Source of the DNA: Pseudomonadota bacterium
GTDB taxonomy: Bacteria; Desulfobacterota; Desulfobulbia; Desulfobulbales; JAGXFP01
Assembly (NCBI GenBank): GCA_018814305.1
Contig: JAHJAA010000058.1
Span: 60,102-124,101, forward strand
DNA: 64,000 nucleotides
Direction of reading: 5' to 3'
Positions 1 through 7,211 of this stretch are shown here, in pieces; the stretch's first letter is position 1, and every line of letters starts with the position of its first letter. Below the pieces are notes generated by a model. It did no database searches. It saw nothing but the letters and a program-made list of their open reading frames with translations, and was not told the DNA's origin. The position numbers were made by a program, and so were the translations under genes.

Positions 1-20
1 AACACATTTTATTTAATAGA

Positions 21-467
21 TTAGTGACCTACAGCCAACAATCCGCTGGCGGCAAGCGCCAAAATAAGCACTTCGGCTATTGCCATAATTCCGTATGCCT
101 TATCTCCCCGTTGAAAGAGACCGGGAACAATAGCAGCGTAACAGATGATGGTCACCCCGGACAGGATAGCAATTGGTACGAAGTTCAAGAAATCCCCATT
201 GCCGATAAGTTTCATCCAGCTCCAACCGGTGGGTCCATGGGCCCAGCCGATATAATTATGATTAATGGTCTCAAGATATTCACCAACAGGCAAATTCCAA
301 TACTCGGCAACCATATCTTTCGGAACGATGGCGGGCATAATCCCTAAAACATAGAGGGCAAAGGTTACAAACATCAACAGCAACCCAAAATACATCCCTT
401 TTTCAAGAATTTTTGCATACAGCAACTGCTCTTCAGTGGCAGTAACACTAATATTTGTTGCAGACAT
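21..467 (-). CDS. Small multi-pass membrane protein next to TauE/SafE exporter
   Basis: 148 residues with about three hydrophobic helices (roughly 25-47, 90-115 and 125-146) and a polar, aromatic-rich loop between the first two (NHNYIGWAHGPTGWSW). The start is supported by a GGAGGAG ribosome site just upstream. It follows the TauE/SafE gene by 20 bases and is surely co-transcribed. Size and topology recall the DUF1634-type partners often found beside TauE/SafE exporters, but I cannot confirm that family by eye. A role as accessory subunit of the exporter is inferred from position only. Confidence 0.8.
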   Translation of the reverse strand: MSATNISVTATEEQLLYAKILEKGMYFGLLLMFVTFALYVLGIMPAIVPKDMVAEYWNLPVGEYLETINHNYIGWAHGPTGWSWMKLIGNGDFLNFVPIAILSGVTIICYAAIVPGLFQRGDKAYGIMAIAEVLILALAASGLLAVGH

Positions 468-487
468 TTATTCTCCTCCGACTGTAA

Positions 488-1462
488 TTAAAACAATTCA
501 ACGCCAAGGCCCTTGGTCAACGCTTTGAGGCCGGCAAAAGAAAGGATAACAATGACCATCCACCGAATAAATGTAGGCTTAGCGACCTTAAGAATCCTGA
601 CACCGACAAAGGAACCAAGCATGATACCGATGAGCGAAGGAACCACCATCATCGGAATAACACAACCCTTGTTAAGATAGATCCAGGCGGCAGAGGTATC
701 CGTGATGGAAAGCAGAAATTTGCTGGTGGCGACACTGATCTTCAGGGGTGCTCCCATCATCAGATTCAAAACCGGAACATTGGCCCAACCGGCGCCAAGT
801 CCAAACATCCCGGCCATAAAGCCGATGACGATGAAGGTCAACAATCCGGGGATTGTTCGATGGATCTTCCAATTAATATCCTGCTTGGATGAGTACTCAT
901 GATAGATCCCGCAGATCCTCAGGGCGGAGGACAAACTGTCGGCCTGGGGAACATCGGGGATATCGGATTTCTTGGCGGTGAACATGATCACCACGATTCC
1001 CAAGATGGTGGCTCCCAATAAAATCTGAACAATATTAGTGGGCAGAGCAAGACCGACCATGGCGCCGACAATGGCCATGGTCGAGGCAATCAGCGCGACC
1101 GGCACAGCCAGTCGAAGGCTGGCAAGGTTTGCCTTCAGAAGCCCGGGGCCGGCGGCAAGCGCCCCGGACAGAGCAACCAATAACCCGGTGCCACGGACAA
1201 AATCAAGATGAAAAGGAAAAAATCCACTAATGATCGGTACATAGAGAACACCACCCCCAACCCCACCAAGAACGGCAATAATCCCCATGACAAAGGTGAC
1301 CACGAAAAGCACAACCGGCCAAACCCACCAGGCCGTACCGTCATTCATTGGGACCGGTGAAGCAGCTGTCGCTTCACTGGCATAGACCATGGCAGGTGAA
1401 AGGACCATGGTCAACCCTGACATCAGCCAGGCACCCCCCATTCTTAAAGCAAAATTTCTCAT
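488..1462 (-). CDS. TauE/SafE-family sulfite/anion exporter
   Basis: 324-residue inner-membrane protein. An N-terminal signal-like helix (residues 5-28) is followed by about eight helices. The two family repeats are visible: a Gly-rich segment with a following VP (GVGGGVLYVPII, about 67-78) and a second one (FGLGAGWANVPVLN, about 218-231) followed by ATSKF. The family exports sulfite, sulfoacetate or other organosulfur anions; the substrate here is unknown. The start has a strong GGAGG site. It is the first gene of a two-gene cluster, separated from the Usp/TauE cluster upstream by a strong terminator at 1904-1947. A middle cytoplasmic loop (about 160-200) is longer than in the smallest family members. 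Confidence 0.88.
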   Translation of the reverse strand: MRNFALRMGGAWLMSGLTMVLSPAMVYASEATAASPVPMNDGTAWWVWPVVLFVVTFVMGIIAVLGGVGGGVLYVPIISGFFPFHLDFVRGTGLLVALSGALAAGPGLLKANLASLRLAVPVALIASTMAIVGAMVGLALPTNIVQILLGATILGIVVIMFTAKKSDIPDVPQADSLSSALRICGIYHEYSSKQDINWKIHRTIPGLLTFIVIGFMAGMFGLGAGWANVPVLNLMMGAPLKISVATSKFLLSITDTSAAWIYLNKGCVIPMMVVPSLIGIMLGSFVGVRILKVAKPTFIRWMVIVILSFAGLKALTKGLGVELF

Positions 1463-1903
1463 TATCTATCTCCCTCCAGAAATAGGGTTAAAAAATATTT
1501 ATTCCAGGAATCAGAGGGATGGGTAACCATCCTTTCACAATCCACAACGGACCGGCTCCTCCCGAATAAAAAATCTGCCATTCACTTCGATCAAACTGAG
1601 GTATTCCTTCAACTCCATGGCACTCCGAAACAACGGGAACCCGTGAAATACAATTAATTTTTTTTGTTATGATTAACGCTCTTGCCAGCGGTGGTCAAGG
1701 GAAATAGTTCAAATATGAAACATCTGTGTTGCTTTATGAAACAAACCCGGGAGCATTGGAGGCAACTCCTCTTCTGGAGGAAATGCCTTTTGGTCGTGCA
1801 GATTTCACCTTTAATTAAATACTGCTTTGTTCTATTTATTCTTCAACCCGACCAGCTCACTACTCTAACGTTTGGAAATTTCGATCCAGAACCAACGACG
1901 GGA
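1463..1903. other. Non-coding gap upstream of the TauE/SafE gene
   Basis: No convincing gene. The stretch lies between the minus-strand exporter start and the terminator at 1904-1947. It holds one palindromic site resembling the activator site at 5630-5646 (listed separately) and is AT-rich around 1650-1680. I looked for a GG-N10-GC pair on the minus strand between the site and the gene and found none with a plausible -24/-12 match, so the promoter type is unresolved. Confidence 0.5.
1727..1743. promoter_or_regulatory. Candidate activator half-palindrome (second copy of TGTTTCA-N3-TGAAACA)
   Basis: TGTTGCT, three bases, TGAAACA. The right arm is identical to the perfect palindrome at 5630-5646, the left arm matches 5 of 7, and the spacer is the same length. 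A further lone TGAAACA lies at 1716-1722. It sits about 265 bases upstream of the TauE/SafE start, in the range of sigma54 enhancer sites. That it binds the NtrC-type protein encoded at 7201-8559 is inference. Confidence 0.4.
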
Positions 1904-1947
1904 CAAAGAAAAAGGCCCGACGGAAATCCGTCGGGCCTTTTTCTTTG
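1904..1947. terminator. Perfect bidirectional terminator, 21-bp arms
   Basis: Perfect inverted repeat with arms 1904-1924 and 1927-1947. The GC core is AGGCCCGACGGA, and A-rich/T-rich outer arms give a U-run for transcripts from either strand. It ends the minus-strand Usp/TauE cluster, whose last gene stops at 2023. Confidence 0.9.
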
Positions 1948-2022
1948 CTGTTATGATTGAAAATCAATCCCCACCAAAAATCTCAAAGATCCTCGAAGGG
2001 GAATTTTTCTATTGAAGTACGT

Positions 2023-2874
2023 TTAATGGACGATCAAAACCGGTCGATCCGCATAACCGATCGTCCTTTCGGTCACACTACCCATCAAAATACGCCCAAA
2101 ACCCATTCGGGCACGAGCACCCATGATAATCAAATCGGCATTCTGCTCCCCAGCCTGTCGATTGATCACCTCATGGGGTTCTCCCTCCCGTACCATGGGA
2201 ATGATTGATATACCCTCTTGGCTACCCTTCTCAACCAGTTTTTCCAACTTCGCCTGACTCTTGAGCACCAACCCATGAATCATTTCATGGGCCAGGGCCA
2301 TAAACTCATCGTTGGTATAAACAACCGAAAGAACGGTCAGTCGAGAACCATACTCCTTGGCCAAGACCATAGCCTTGGTGGTGGCATTATCTGTCTGGCC
2401 TCCATTGTCAGTCGCCAACAGCAGATTAGTCCAATTGAGAGTGGCGCCCTCGGGGACCACGAGAACATCCCGGTTGGTGTGCCCGATAACCCGAGCAGTA
2501 ACACTCCCCATCAATTCCCGCTCAAGGGGGCTTAATCCCTTGCGGCCCATGACGATAAGATCACAGTTTTCATCCTCGGCAACATGAACAATTCGATCAT
2601 ACGGTTCACCCTGTTCCAGATTAGTCAGAATATGGAAGTCACCATCATCGGCGATCTGTTGAGCTTCGGCCAACAACTGACGCCCGGGGCCCTCCATGGT
2701 GTCCCTGATATTCTGGACCCCAATCAGTTCAAGATCACCTTCATAGTTTGGTAATACCGCAATGACCTTGATCCAGCTCTTGGAGACCTTGGCCATCTGA
2801 CTGGCGATGGCCAGGGCGTTTTTCGCAGGAGCGGAGCCGTCATAGGCAACCAGGATCTTTCGATACTTAGCCAT
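2023..2874 (-). CDS. Tandem universal stress protein (two UspA domains)
   Basis: 283 residues forming two Usp domains (about 1-142 and 150-283). Both keep the ATP-binding signature G-x2-G-x9-G(S/T): GRKGLSPLERELMGS in the first and GARARMGFGRILMGS in the second, so both halves probably bind nucleotide. It is a cytoplasmic stress or regulatory protein of unknown partner. Its start overlaps the end of the upstream TauE/SafE gene by 8 bases, indicating translational coupling. Pairing of a Usp with a transporter suggests a role in regulating transport, which is inference. Confidence 0.93.
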   Translation of the reverse strand: MAKYRKILVAYDGSAPAKNALAIASQMAKVSKSWIKVIAVLPNYEGDLELIGVQNIRDTMEGPGRQLLAEAQQIADDGDFHILTNLEQGEPYDRIVHVAEDENCDLIVMGRKGLSPLERELMGSVTARVIGHTNRDVLVVPEGATLNWTNLLLATDNGGQTDNATTKAMVLAKEYGSRLTVLSVVYTNDEFMALAHEMIHGLVLKSQAKLEKLVEKGSQEGISIIPMVREGEPHEVINRQAGEQNADLIIMGARARMGFGRILMGSVTERTIGYADRPVLIVH

Positions 2875-4216
2875 GACTGACCGCCGTCTCCATCCGCTTC
2901 TCAGCTTTATCCTTCATCATGCCTACAATCATGGCCACGGTGATGATACCACCGGCGACGCCAAGGGCTAGGATCAGAGCCCAGAAACTGACACTGTTCA
3001 AGGTTACGGCAAGACCATGATCAAGTGGCGCTTGCCAACCGAGGTCTGCAATATAACCAGGAATCTTTGCGCCACGGCTGACCGCAACGATCAACATGGT
3101 CGCAGCCATAACAATTTTTATCATATAATCTTTTACATAGGTGGTACCCAAGGCACCAAGCTGCACCCCGATTAAAGAGGCGGAGAGGATCAACAGGGTC
3201 ATCCGGATATCGATGAGACCGGAGAGCCCCCACTGGATGGACCCCCAGGCACCCATAATGAAAGCAATACCCAACTCGGTGGCAGAAGCAACCACGGCCG
3301 AGGCGCCGATAACATAGATCATACCGGGAACGCCAATGAACCCGCCAACGGCAATGGTGGCAGCCAACATACCGGTGGCCAAACCGACCGGCACGGTGAT
3401 CCAGGCAGAAATCCGAACCTTCGCTACCTTGAACTCTATCATGGGCCACAACTCGATTTTCTGCATCCGTAAAGCAAGACCAGAAACCTGATGGCCCTCA
3501 TTATTGTCTTGTTTCTTGGAGAGCTTATACGCGTCATAACAGACATATCCGCCGACGAAGACCAGCACGATAACAAAGATCACACTGACATAGAGATTCG
3601 AGCCGGCATTTCCCCATTGGCTGAGAATGTATTTCTGAATCTTGATCCCGATCTGGACACCGATGATGGCAGTGGATGCCATGACTGCGGCCAACTTCAG
3701 GTCAACCTGGCCGTACTTGAATCGCTTATAAGTACCAACCATAGCCTTGGGAAACTTATGACACATATTGCTGGCCACCGCCACCGCACCGGGAGCTCCC
3801 AGCGACATCATGGCCGGGGTCAACACGAAGGCACCACCCGATCCAATGAAGCCGGAGAGCAGTCCACCGATAAGACCAACCACGATCAGGGCGACAATCT
3901 TGCCCGTAGTCATATCCATGAACATGATGTCGATATCCTTGATCACCTTTTCACCGGCGTTCTTGTCAAGGCTGACCATGACCTTCTTGTTGACCCGGAC
4001 ATCCGTCGAATTCATATCGGCGTTAAAATTTAAGGTCAGGAGTTCTCCGGAACCATCTTTCTTTAAAATCGCGGTACGAGTGGCGGCATCAACTTGAGTG
4101 AAGACCCCTTTAAGAATATCTTTGGAAGGCCCAGCGCCACCACCGGCCAAGGCAGATGAAGCCAGAAGCGGGGTCAACAAACCTAACAAAATCAATACAA
4201 TCAGTAACTTTTTCAT
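2867..4216 (-). CDS. TauE/SafE-family exporter with periplasmic N-terminal domain
   Basis: 449 residues. A signal peptide (about 1-24, ending near SALAGG) is followed by a soluble stretch of about 70 residues (30-100) that is likely periplasmic, then 8-9 membrane helices. The family repeats are visible as GFIGSGGAFVLTPAMMSLG (about 121-139) and AVGGFIGVPGMIYV (about 289-302), each followed by an Ala/Ser-rich segment (VAVASNM; VVASATEL). The start has a good GGAGG site. The extra periplasmic domain and the length distinguish it from the paralogue at 488-1462; it may capture substrate or contact another protein. It is coupled to the Usp gene downstream and preceded by the small membrane protein gene. 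Confidence 0.88.
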   Translation of the reverse strand: MKKLLIVLILLGLLTPLLASSALAGGGAGPSKDILKGVFTQVDAATRTAILKKDGSGELLTLNFNADMNSTDVRVNKKVMVSLDKNAGEKVIKDIDIMFMDMTTGKIVALIVVGLIGGLLSGFIGSGGAFVLTPAMMSLGAPGAVAVASNMCHKFPKAMVGTYKRFKYGQVDLKLAAVMASTAIIGVQIGIKIQKYILSQWGNAGSNLYVSVIFVIVLVFVGGYVCYDAYKLSKKQDNNEGHQVSGLALRMQKIELWPMIEFKVAKVRISAWITVPVGLATGMLAATIAVGGFIGVPGMIYVIGASAVVASATELGIAFIMGAWGSIQWGLSGLIDIRMTLLILSASLIGVQLGALGTTYVKDYMIKIVMAATMLIVAVSRGAKIPGYIADLGWQAPLDHGLAVTLNSVSFWALILALGVAGGIITVAMIVGMMKDKAEKRMETAVSHG

Positions 4217-4271
4217 GGTAAATACTCCTCCGAGTATTGAAATTTGTGCGTGATATATTCGTTATTATTAA

Positions 4272-4616
4272 TTATTTCTTTTTGGCTTCCAGGCCCAACA
4301 GGGTCAGAAGATTACTCCCGAAGGCGCCATGAACGAAAGAAAAGAACAGGGCGGTCCCGATCGGCCAGGCGGCGTAGACCCCCCCTCGGGTAAAGACATC
4401 AGTGACCAGCTTCTCATTGGAGAAGATGTAGAGGTACGATGCCAAAGAAATAATTCCGAAAATTACCGTCTGCAGATAAGGCTTCTTGACCGGGGCTTTA
4501 ACCGGCACCCTCTTCGGGGATTTAGTATCGGCCATCATCTCCCGGGCAGTTTGATGCTCACCGGCTTCGGCAAAAGTAACAGCCGAGGCATGCTTGTCAA
4601 AATTTGTAATAGCCAT
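4272..4616 (-). CDS. Small membrane protein with N-terminal AEAGEHxxAR motif
   Basis: 114 residues from the chosen ATG, which has AAGGAG seven bases upstream; an ATG 15 bases further upstream lacks a site. The N-terminus carries the motif VTFAEAGEHQTAREMM (about residues 13-28), followed by a Lys/Pro-rich linker and two membrane helices (about 48-65 and 78-105). The same motif occurs in the next two upstream genes (4652-5188 and 5292-5477), so it looks like a short shared docking or helix module. Function is unknown. It sits between the Usp-like gene and the large TauE/SafE gene. Confidence 0.8.
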   Translation of the reverse strand: MAITNFDKHASAVTFAEAGEHQTAREMMADTKSPKRVPVKAPVKKPYLQTVIFGIISLASYLYIFSNEKLVTDVFTRGGVYAAWPIGTALFFSFVHGAFGSNLLTLLGLEAKKK

Positions 4617-4651
4617 TCGAAACTCCTTCATTGATTGTTAATTGTGATACT

Positions 4652-5188
4652 TCAAGCTTTCTGTAAATTACTGTAAAAAAGGACCGGACAATTCAGGTCC
4701 TGAAACCATTCGGCAATAGTCCTGCCGTCACGCTTGGTCTTCATCGTCTCATCCGCATGTGAGGGTGAAAAGACCACACACATCACCTGGCGACTGTCTG
4801 AGACATATTCAAGAACCTCACGAACCAGCCCTCGATCACTACAGACCGGCTGATAGACTACGCCGAGATTTTCCATTTTTCTGTTAAATGAAACAAAAGC
4901 CGGATCGCTAATTAACGGAGACTCACCCTTTTTCATCTTGGAACAAAATGTAGCCGGCACAACATGAAAAATTTCAAGCCCTCCCCCCATCCTCTGACAG
5001 AGATTCAAGGTATAATTGACTATCTTGAGATCAGGTTCCAAATGGTCCGTGCCCAAAATAATTTTTTTATGGGCGGTCTTGAAGTCATGGAGCAACTGTC
5101 GGGCGGAATCATGTTCTCCCGCTTCGGCAAACGCCGCTGCTGCCATGGTTTTCTCAAGTTTTTTTAAAAAATCCTGTATTTTGCCCAT
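4652..5188 (-). CDS. Universal-stress-like protein with N-terminal AEAGEHxxAR motif
   Basis: 178 residues. Residues about 1-37 contain an amphipathic stretch and the motif AAFAEAGEHDSARQLL (about 18-33). The remainder has a Usp-like alpha/beta fold (KKIILGTDHLEPDLKIVNYTLNLC...) but lacks the G-x2-G-x9-G(S/T) ATP signature; its C-terminal strand reads VVFSPSHADETMKTK. It is therefore probably a non-nucleotide-binding Usp relative. The start has only a weak AAGAG site. It lies in the middle of the minus-strand cluster read from the sigma54-type promoter near 5551. Confidence 0.8.
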   Translation of the reverse strand: MGKIQDFLKKLEKTMAAAAFAEAGEHDSARQLLHDFKTAHKKIILGTDHLEPDLKIVNYTLNLCQRMGGGLEIFHVVPATFCSKMKKGESPLISDPAFVSFNRKMENLGVVYQPVCSDRGLVREVLEYVSDSRQVMCVVFSPSHADETMKTKRDGRTIAEWFQDLNCPVLFYSNLQKA

Positions 5189-5291
5189 TGTTGCACTCTT
5201 GAATTTACTTGTCAGATCATGGCCTTCATCCGAATGACAAAGGCCATGGAGCAGAACATTTACATAACCAGATTAATTCCCGAACCCAAAA

Positions 5292-5477
5292 TCAGTGACA
5301 AACTCCAGTCTTGACCGGGTGCGAAAAAGTACCCTTGCCAATGCACCCATGTCCATCAGCTGGACTGTACTCCTGGCCAACCTTGGTCAGCACCCCCCTG
5401 GCCTCATCCGGACAGTTCGCTTCAGCATAAGTTATTGCCGTCATCATTCTTTCAAACCAAGTCAGATTGCGTTTCAT
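5292..5477 (-). CDS. Microprotein with AEAxxxxEAR motif, first gene of the cluster
   Basis: 61 residues preceded by a very strong AGGAGGT site. Residues 1-30 (FERMMTAITYAEANCPDEAR) match the N-terminal motif of the two downstream proteins in spacing (A-x-x-(F/Y)-A-E-A-(G/N)-x4-A-R). The C-terminal half contains three His and two Cys among its last 20 residues. It is the promoter-proximal gene, about 60 bases from the predicted start of transcription. It may be a free-standing version of the docking module. No known family recognised. Confidence 0.75.
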   Translation of the reverse strand: MKRNLTWFERMMTAITYAEANCPDEARGVLTKVGQEYSPADGHGCIGKGTFSHPVKTGVCH

Positions 5478-5550
5478 TGTGATACCTCCTGTAAATATCT
5501 CCGTTGTATCGGCGAGTAATCTTTATTGCCTCAGTGGCACCTATATTGTT

Positions 5551-5566
5551 TGCATTACACATGCCA
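5551..5566 (-). promoter_or_regulatory. Sigma54-type -24/-12 promoter
   Basis: Read on the minus strand: TGGCATGTGTAATGCA, with GG and GC separated by exactly ten bases as the consensus TGGCAC-N5-TTGC requires. Transcription would start near 5540, about 60 bases before the 61-residue gene. An NtrC-type activator gene lies about 1.6 kb away on the other side of the gap. Confidence 0.7.
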
Positions 5567-5629
5567 AAACCATCAAACTATTTTTTTCAATAAATTCATG
5601 TACTTACAAAGAAGGGCTTTTGATGTGAT

Positions 5630-5646
5630 TGTTTCACGATGAAACA
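5630..5646. promoter_or_regulatory. Palindromic upstream activator site
   Basis: TGTTTCACGATGAAACA, a perfect 7-bp inverted repeat with a 3-base spacer. It lies about 90 bases upstream of the predicted sigma54 start point, a usual enhancer distance. Likely bound by the activator at 7201-8559 (inference). Confidence 0.6.
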
Positions 5647-5699
5647 CCAAATCGGACACCACCAAACTCACCACCAAAAAACAACGAGATAGAATTGTA

Positions 5700-5728
5700 T
5701 TGCAAAAACGATCTTGTTGATGCATAAT
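5700..5728 (+). promoter_or_regulatory. Sigma70-type promoter for the kinase/regulator pair
   Basis: TTGCAA at 5700-5705 and CATAAT at 5723-5728 with a 17-base spacer; the start point would be near 5735. This places the ATG at 5727 inside the -10 element and favours the ATG at 5754 as kinase start. Confidence 0.5.
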
Positions 5729-5753
5729 GCAACAACTCAATCAAAAAAGGCCC

Positions 5754-7211
5754 ATGAAAACCCCCTTTCAAACTGTCAGCATTCGAAGAAAGATTACCTA
5801 CGGGTTCATCTTTCTTCTTTTATTTATGGTGATCACCATTGGGATGACCTATGGGGTTAGTGCCCATATCGAGGCCAAAGTCCAACACCTTGAACTGATT
5901 GACGATTTGTTTGGGAATACTCTTGAAATGCGGCGGTTTGAGAAAAATTACTTTCTCTACCGGGAGGAGAGTGATTTCATGGAGGCCCTGACCTATATCG
6001 GCAGAGCCAACGAGATGCTCCAGAATAACCGGGTGATTCTGGCCAAGATGATTCCGCCGACAACCCAGAATCTTTTATCCGAAAAACTGAAGGAGTATGA
6101 ACGTTCCTTCCGGGAACTCAATGAGATCTACAAAACGAAGCAGGGCTCGAAAAAAAAATCAATTGCCCTCAGGGAACAGATCCGGCGGCTTGGCAAGGAC
6201 CTCACTGACTATGCCGAGGAGAACTCGCGCAAGGAACGAATTGCAGTTCGAACGCTATTAAAGACCGTCCGAAAAATTCTGGCAACCGCAGCGGTGGCAC
6301 TGCTCTTCCTCTCATTAACCATTGCCACCCTCCTGGGCCAGCGGGTGGTTAGTTCACTGAAACTCCTTGAACGATACGCGGAAAGAATCTCCCGGGAGGA
6401 TTTTGAAGAGATCAGGACGACCGCTGTGGAAGAAGAAGTCCGGTCGGTTTTGAACGCCTTTAACCGAATGACCCGGATCTTGGAGATCCGCCAGAACCAA
6501 CTGGTGCAGTCGGAAAAGCTGGCAGCGTTGGGTACCCTTTTGTCCGGGGTGGCCCATGAATTAAACAATCCACTTTCCAACATCTCAACCTCGGCTCAGA
6601 TCCTGGAAGAGGAAATTACCGGTAGTGATCTTGACTTCAAAAGGGAATTGATTCAACAGATCGAAAACCAAGCGGATAAAGGGCGGGATATTGTCAGAAC
6701 CCTCCTGGAGTTCTCCCGAACCAGGGAATACCATCCCCAGTCCGTGAACTTGAAAAAACTATTCGAAAATACCATTGTCTTAATTCGCGGCCAGATCCCC
6801 ACCGAGGTGACCATTGCCCTCGATTGTCCGGATGAAATGCTCATCGATGTGGACAAACAAAAGCTCCAGCAGGTTTTTCTCAACCTGCTGAAAAACGGGA
6901 TTGACGCACTGGAGGAAAAAGGAAACCTGTGGATATCCGCCAGATTTCTTGGACCCGAGGAAACCGCCGATGAAATTGAGATCATGATCGAAGATAACGG
7001 TCCGGGAATCAACCCTGAACACCTCAAAAAGATTTTTGATCCTTTTTTCTCAACCAAGGACGTGGGGCACGGTTCAGGGCTTGGCCTCTCCATCGTCCAT
7101 GATATTATTCAACGACATGGCGGCCGGATTAATGTAAACAGTCAAGTAGGGCAAGGAACGACCTTTACCATCTGGCTGCCAAAGAAACAGGACAAGAACA
7201 ATGAGCAGTGA
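5754..7211 (+). CDS. Membrane sensor histidine kinase
   Basis: 485 residues from the ATG at 5754; the ATG at 5727 overlaps the predicted promoter. Two membrane helices (about 15-38 and 175-197) enclose a helical periplasmic sensor of about 135 residues of the four-helix-bundle type. Then follow HAMP, a phosphoacceptor domain with GVAHELNNPLSN (active His), and an ATPase domain with N (LLKNGIDAL), G1 (EDNGPGI) and G2 (GHGSGLGLSI) boxes. The gene overlaps the regulator gene by 11 bases. The pair diverges from the TauE/Usp cluster and probably senses the signal that induces it. Confidence 0.93.
   Translation: MKTPFQTVSIRRKITYGFIFLLLFMVITIGMTYGVSAHIEAKVQHLELIDDLFGNTLEMRRFEKNYFLYREESDFMEALTYIGRANEMLQNNRVILAKMIPPTTQNLLSEKLKEYERSFRELNEIYKTKQGSKKKSIALREQIRRLGKDLTDYAEENSRKERIAVRTLLKTVRKILATAAVALLFLSLTIATLLGQRVVSSLKLLERYAERISREDFEEIRTTAVEEEVRSVLNAFNRMTRILEIRQNQLVQSEKLAALGTLLSGVAHELNNPLSNISTSAQILEEEITGSDLDFKRELIQQIENQADKGRDIVRTLLEFSRTREYHPQSVNLKKLFENTIVLIRGQIPTEVTIALDCPDEMLIDVDKQKLQQVFLNLLKNGIDALEEKGNLWISARFLGPEETADEIEIMIEDNGPGINPEHLKKIFDPFFSTKDVGHGSGLGLSIVHDIIQRHGGRINVNSQVGQGTTFTIWLPKKQDKNNEQ

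Noticed and set aside
5534..5555. Plus-strand TGGCAC ... TTGC resembling a sigma54 promoter
   Set aside because: The two elements are nine bases apart instead of five, so GG and GC spacing is wrong; the minus-strand element overlapping it has exact spacing.
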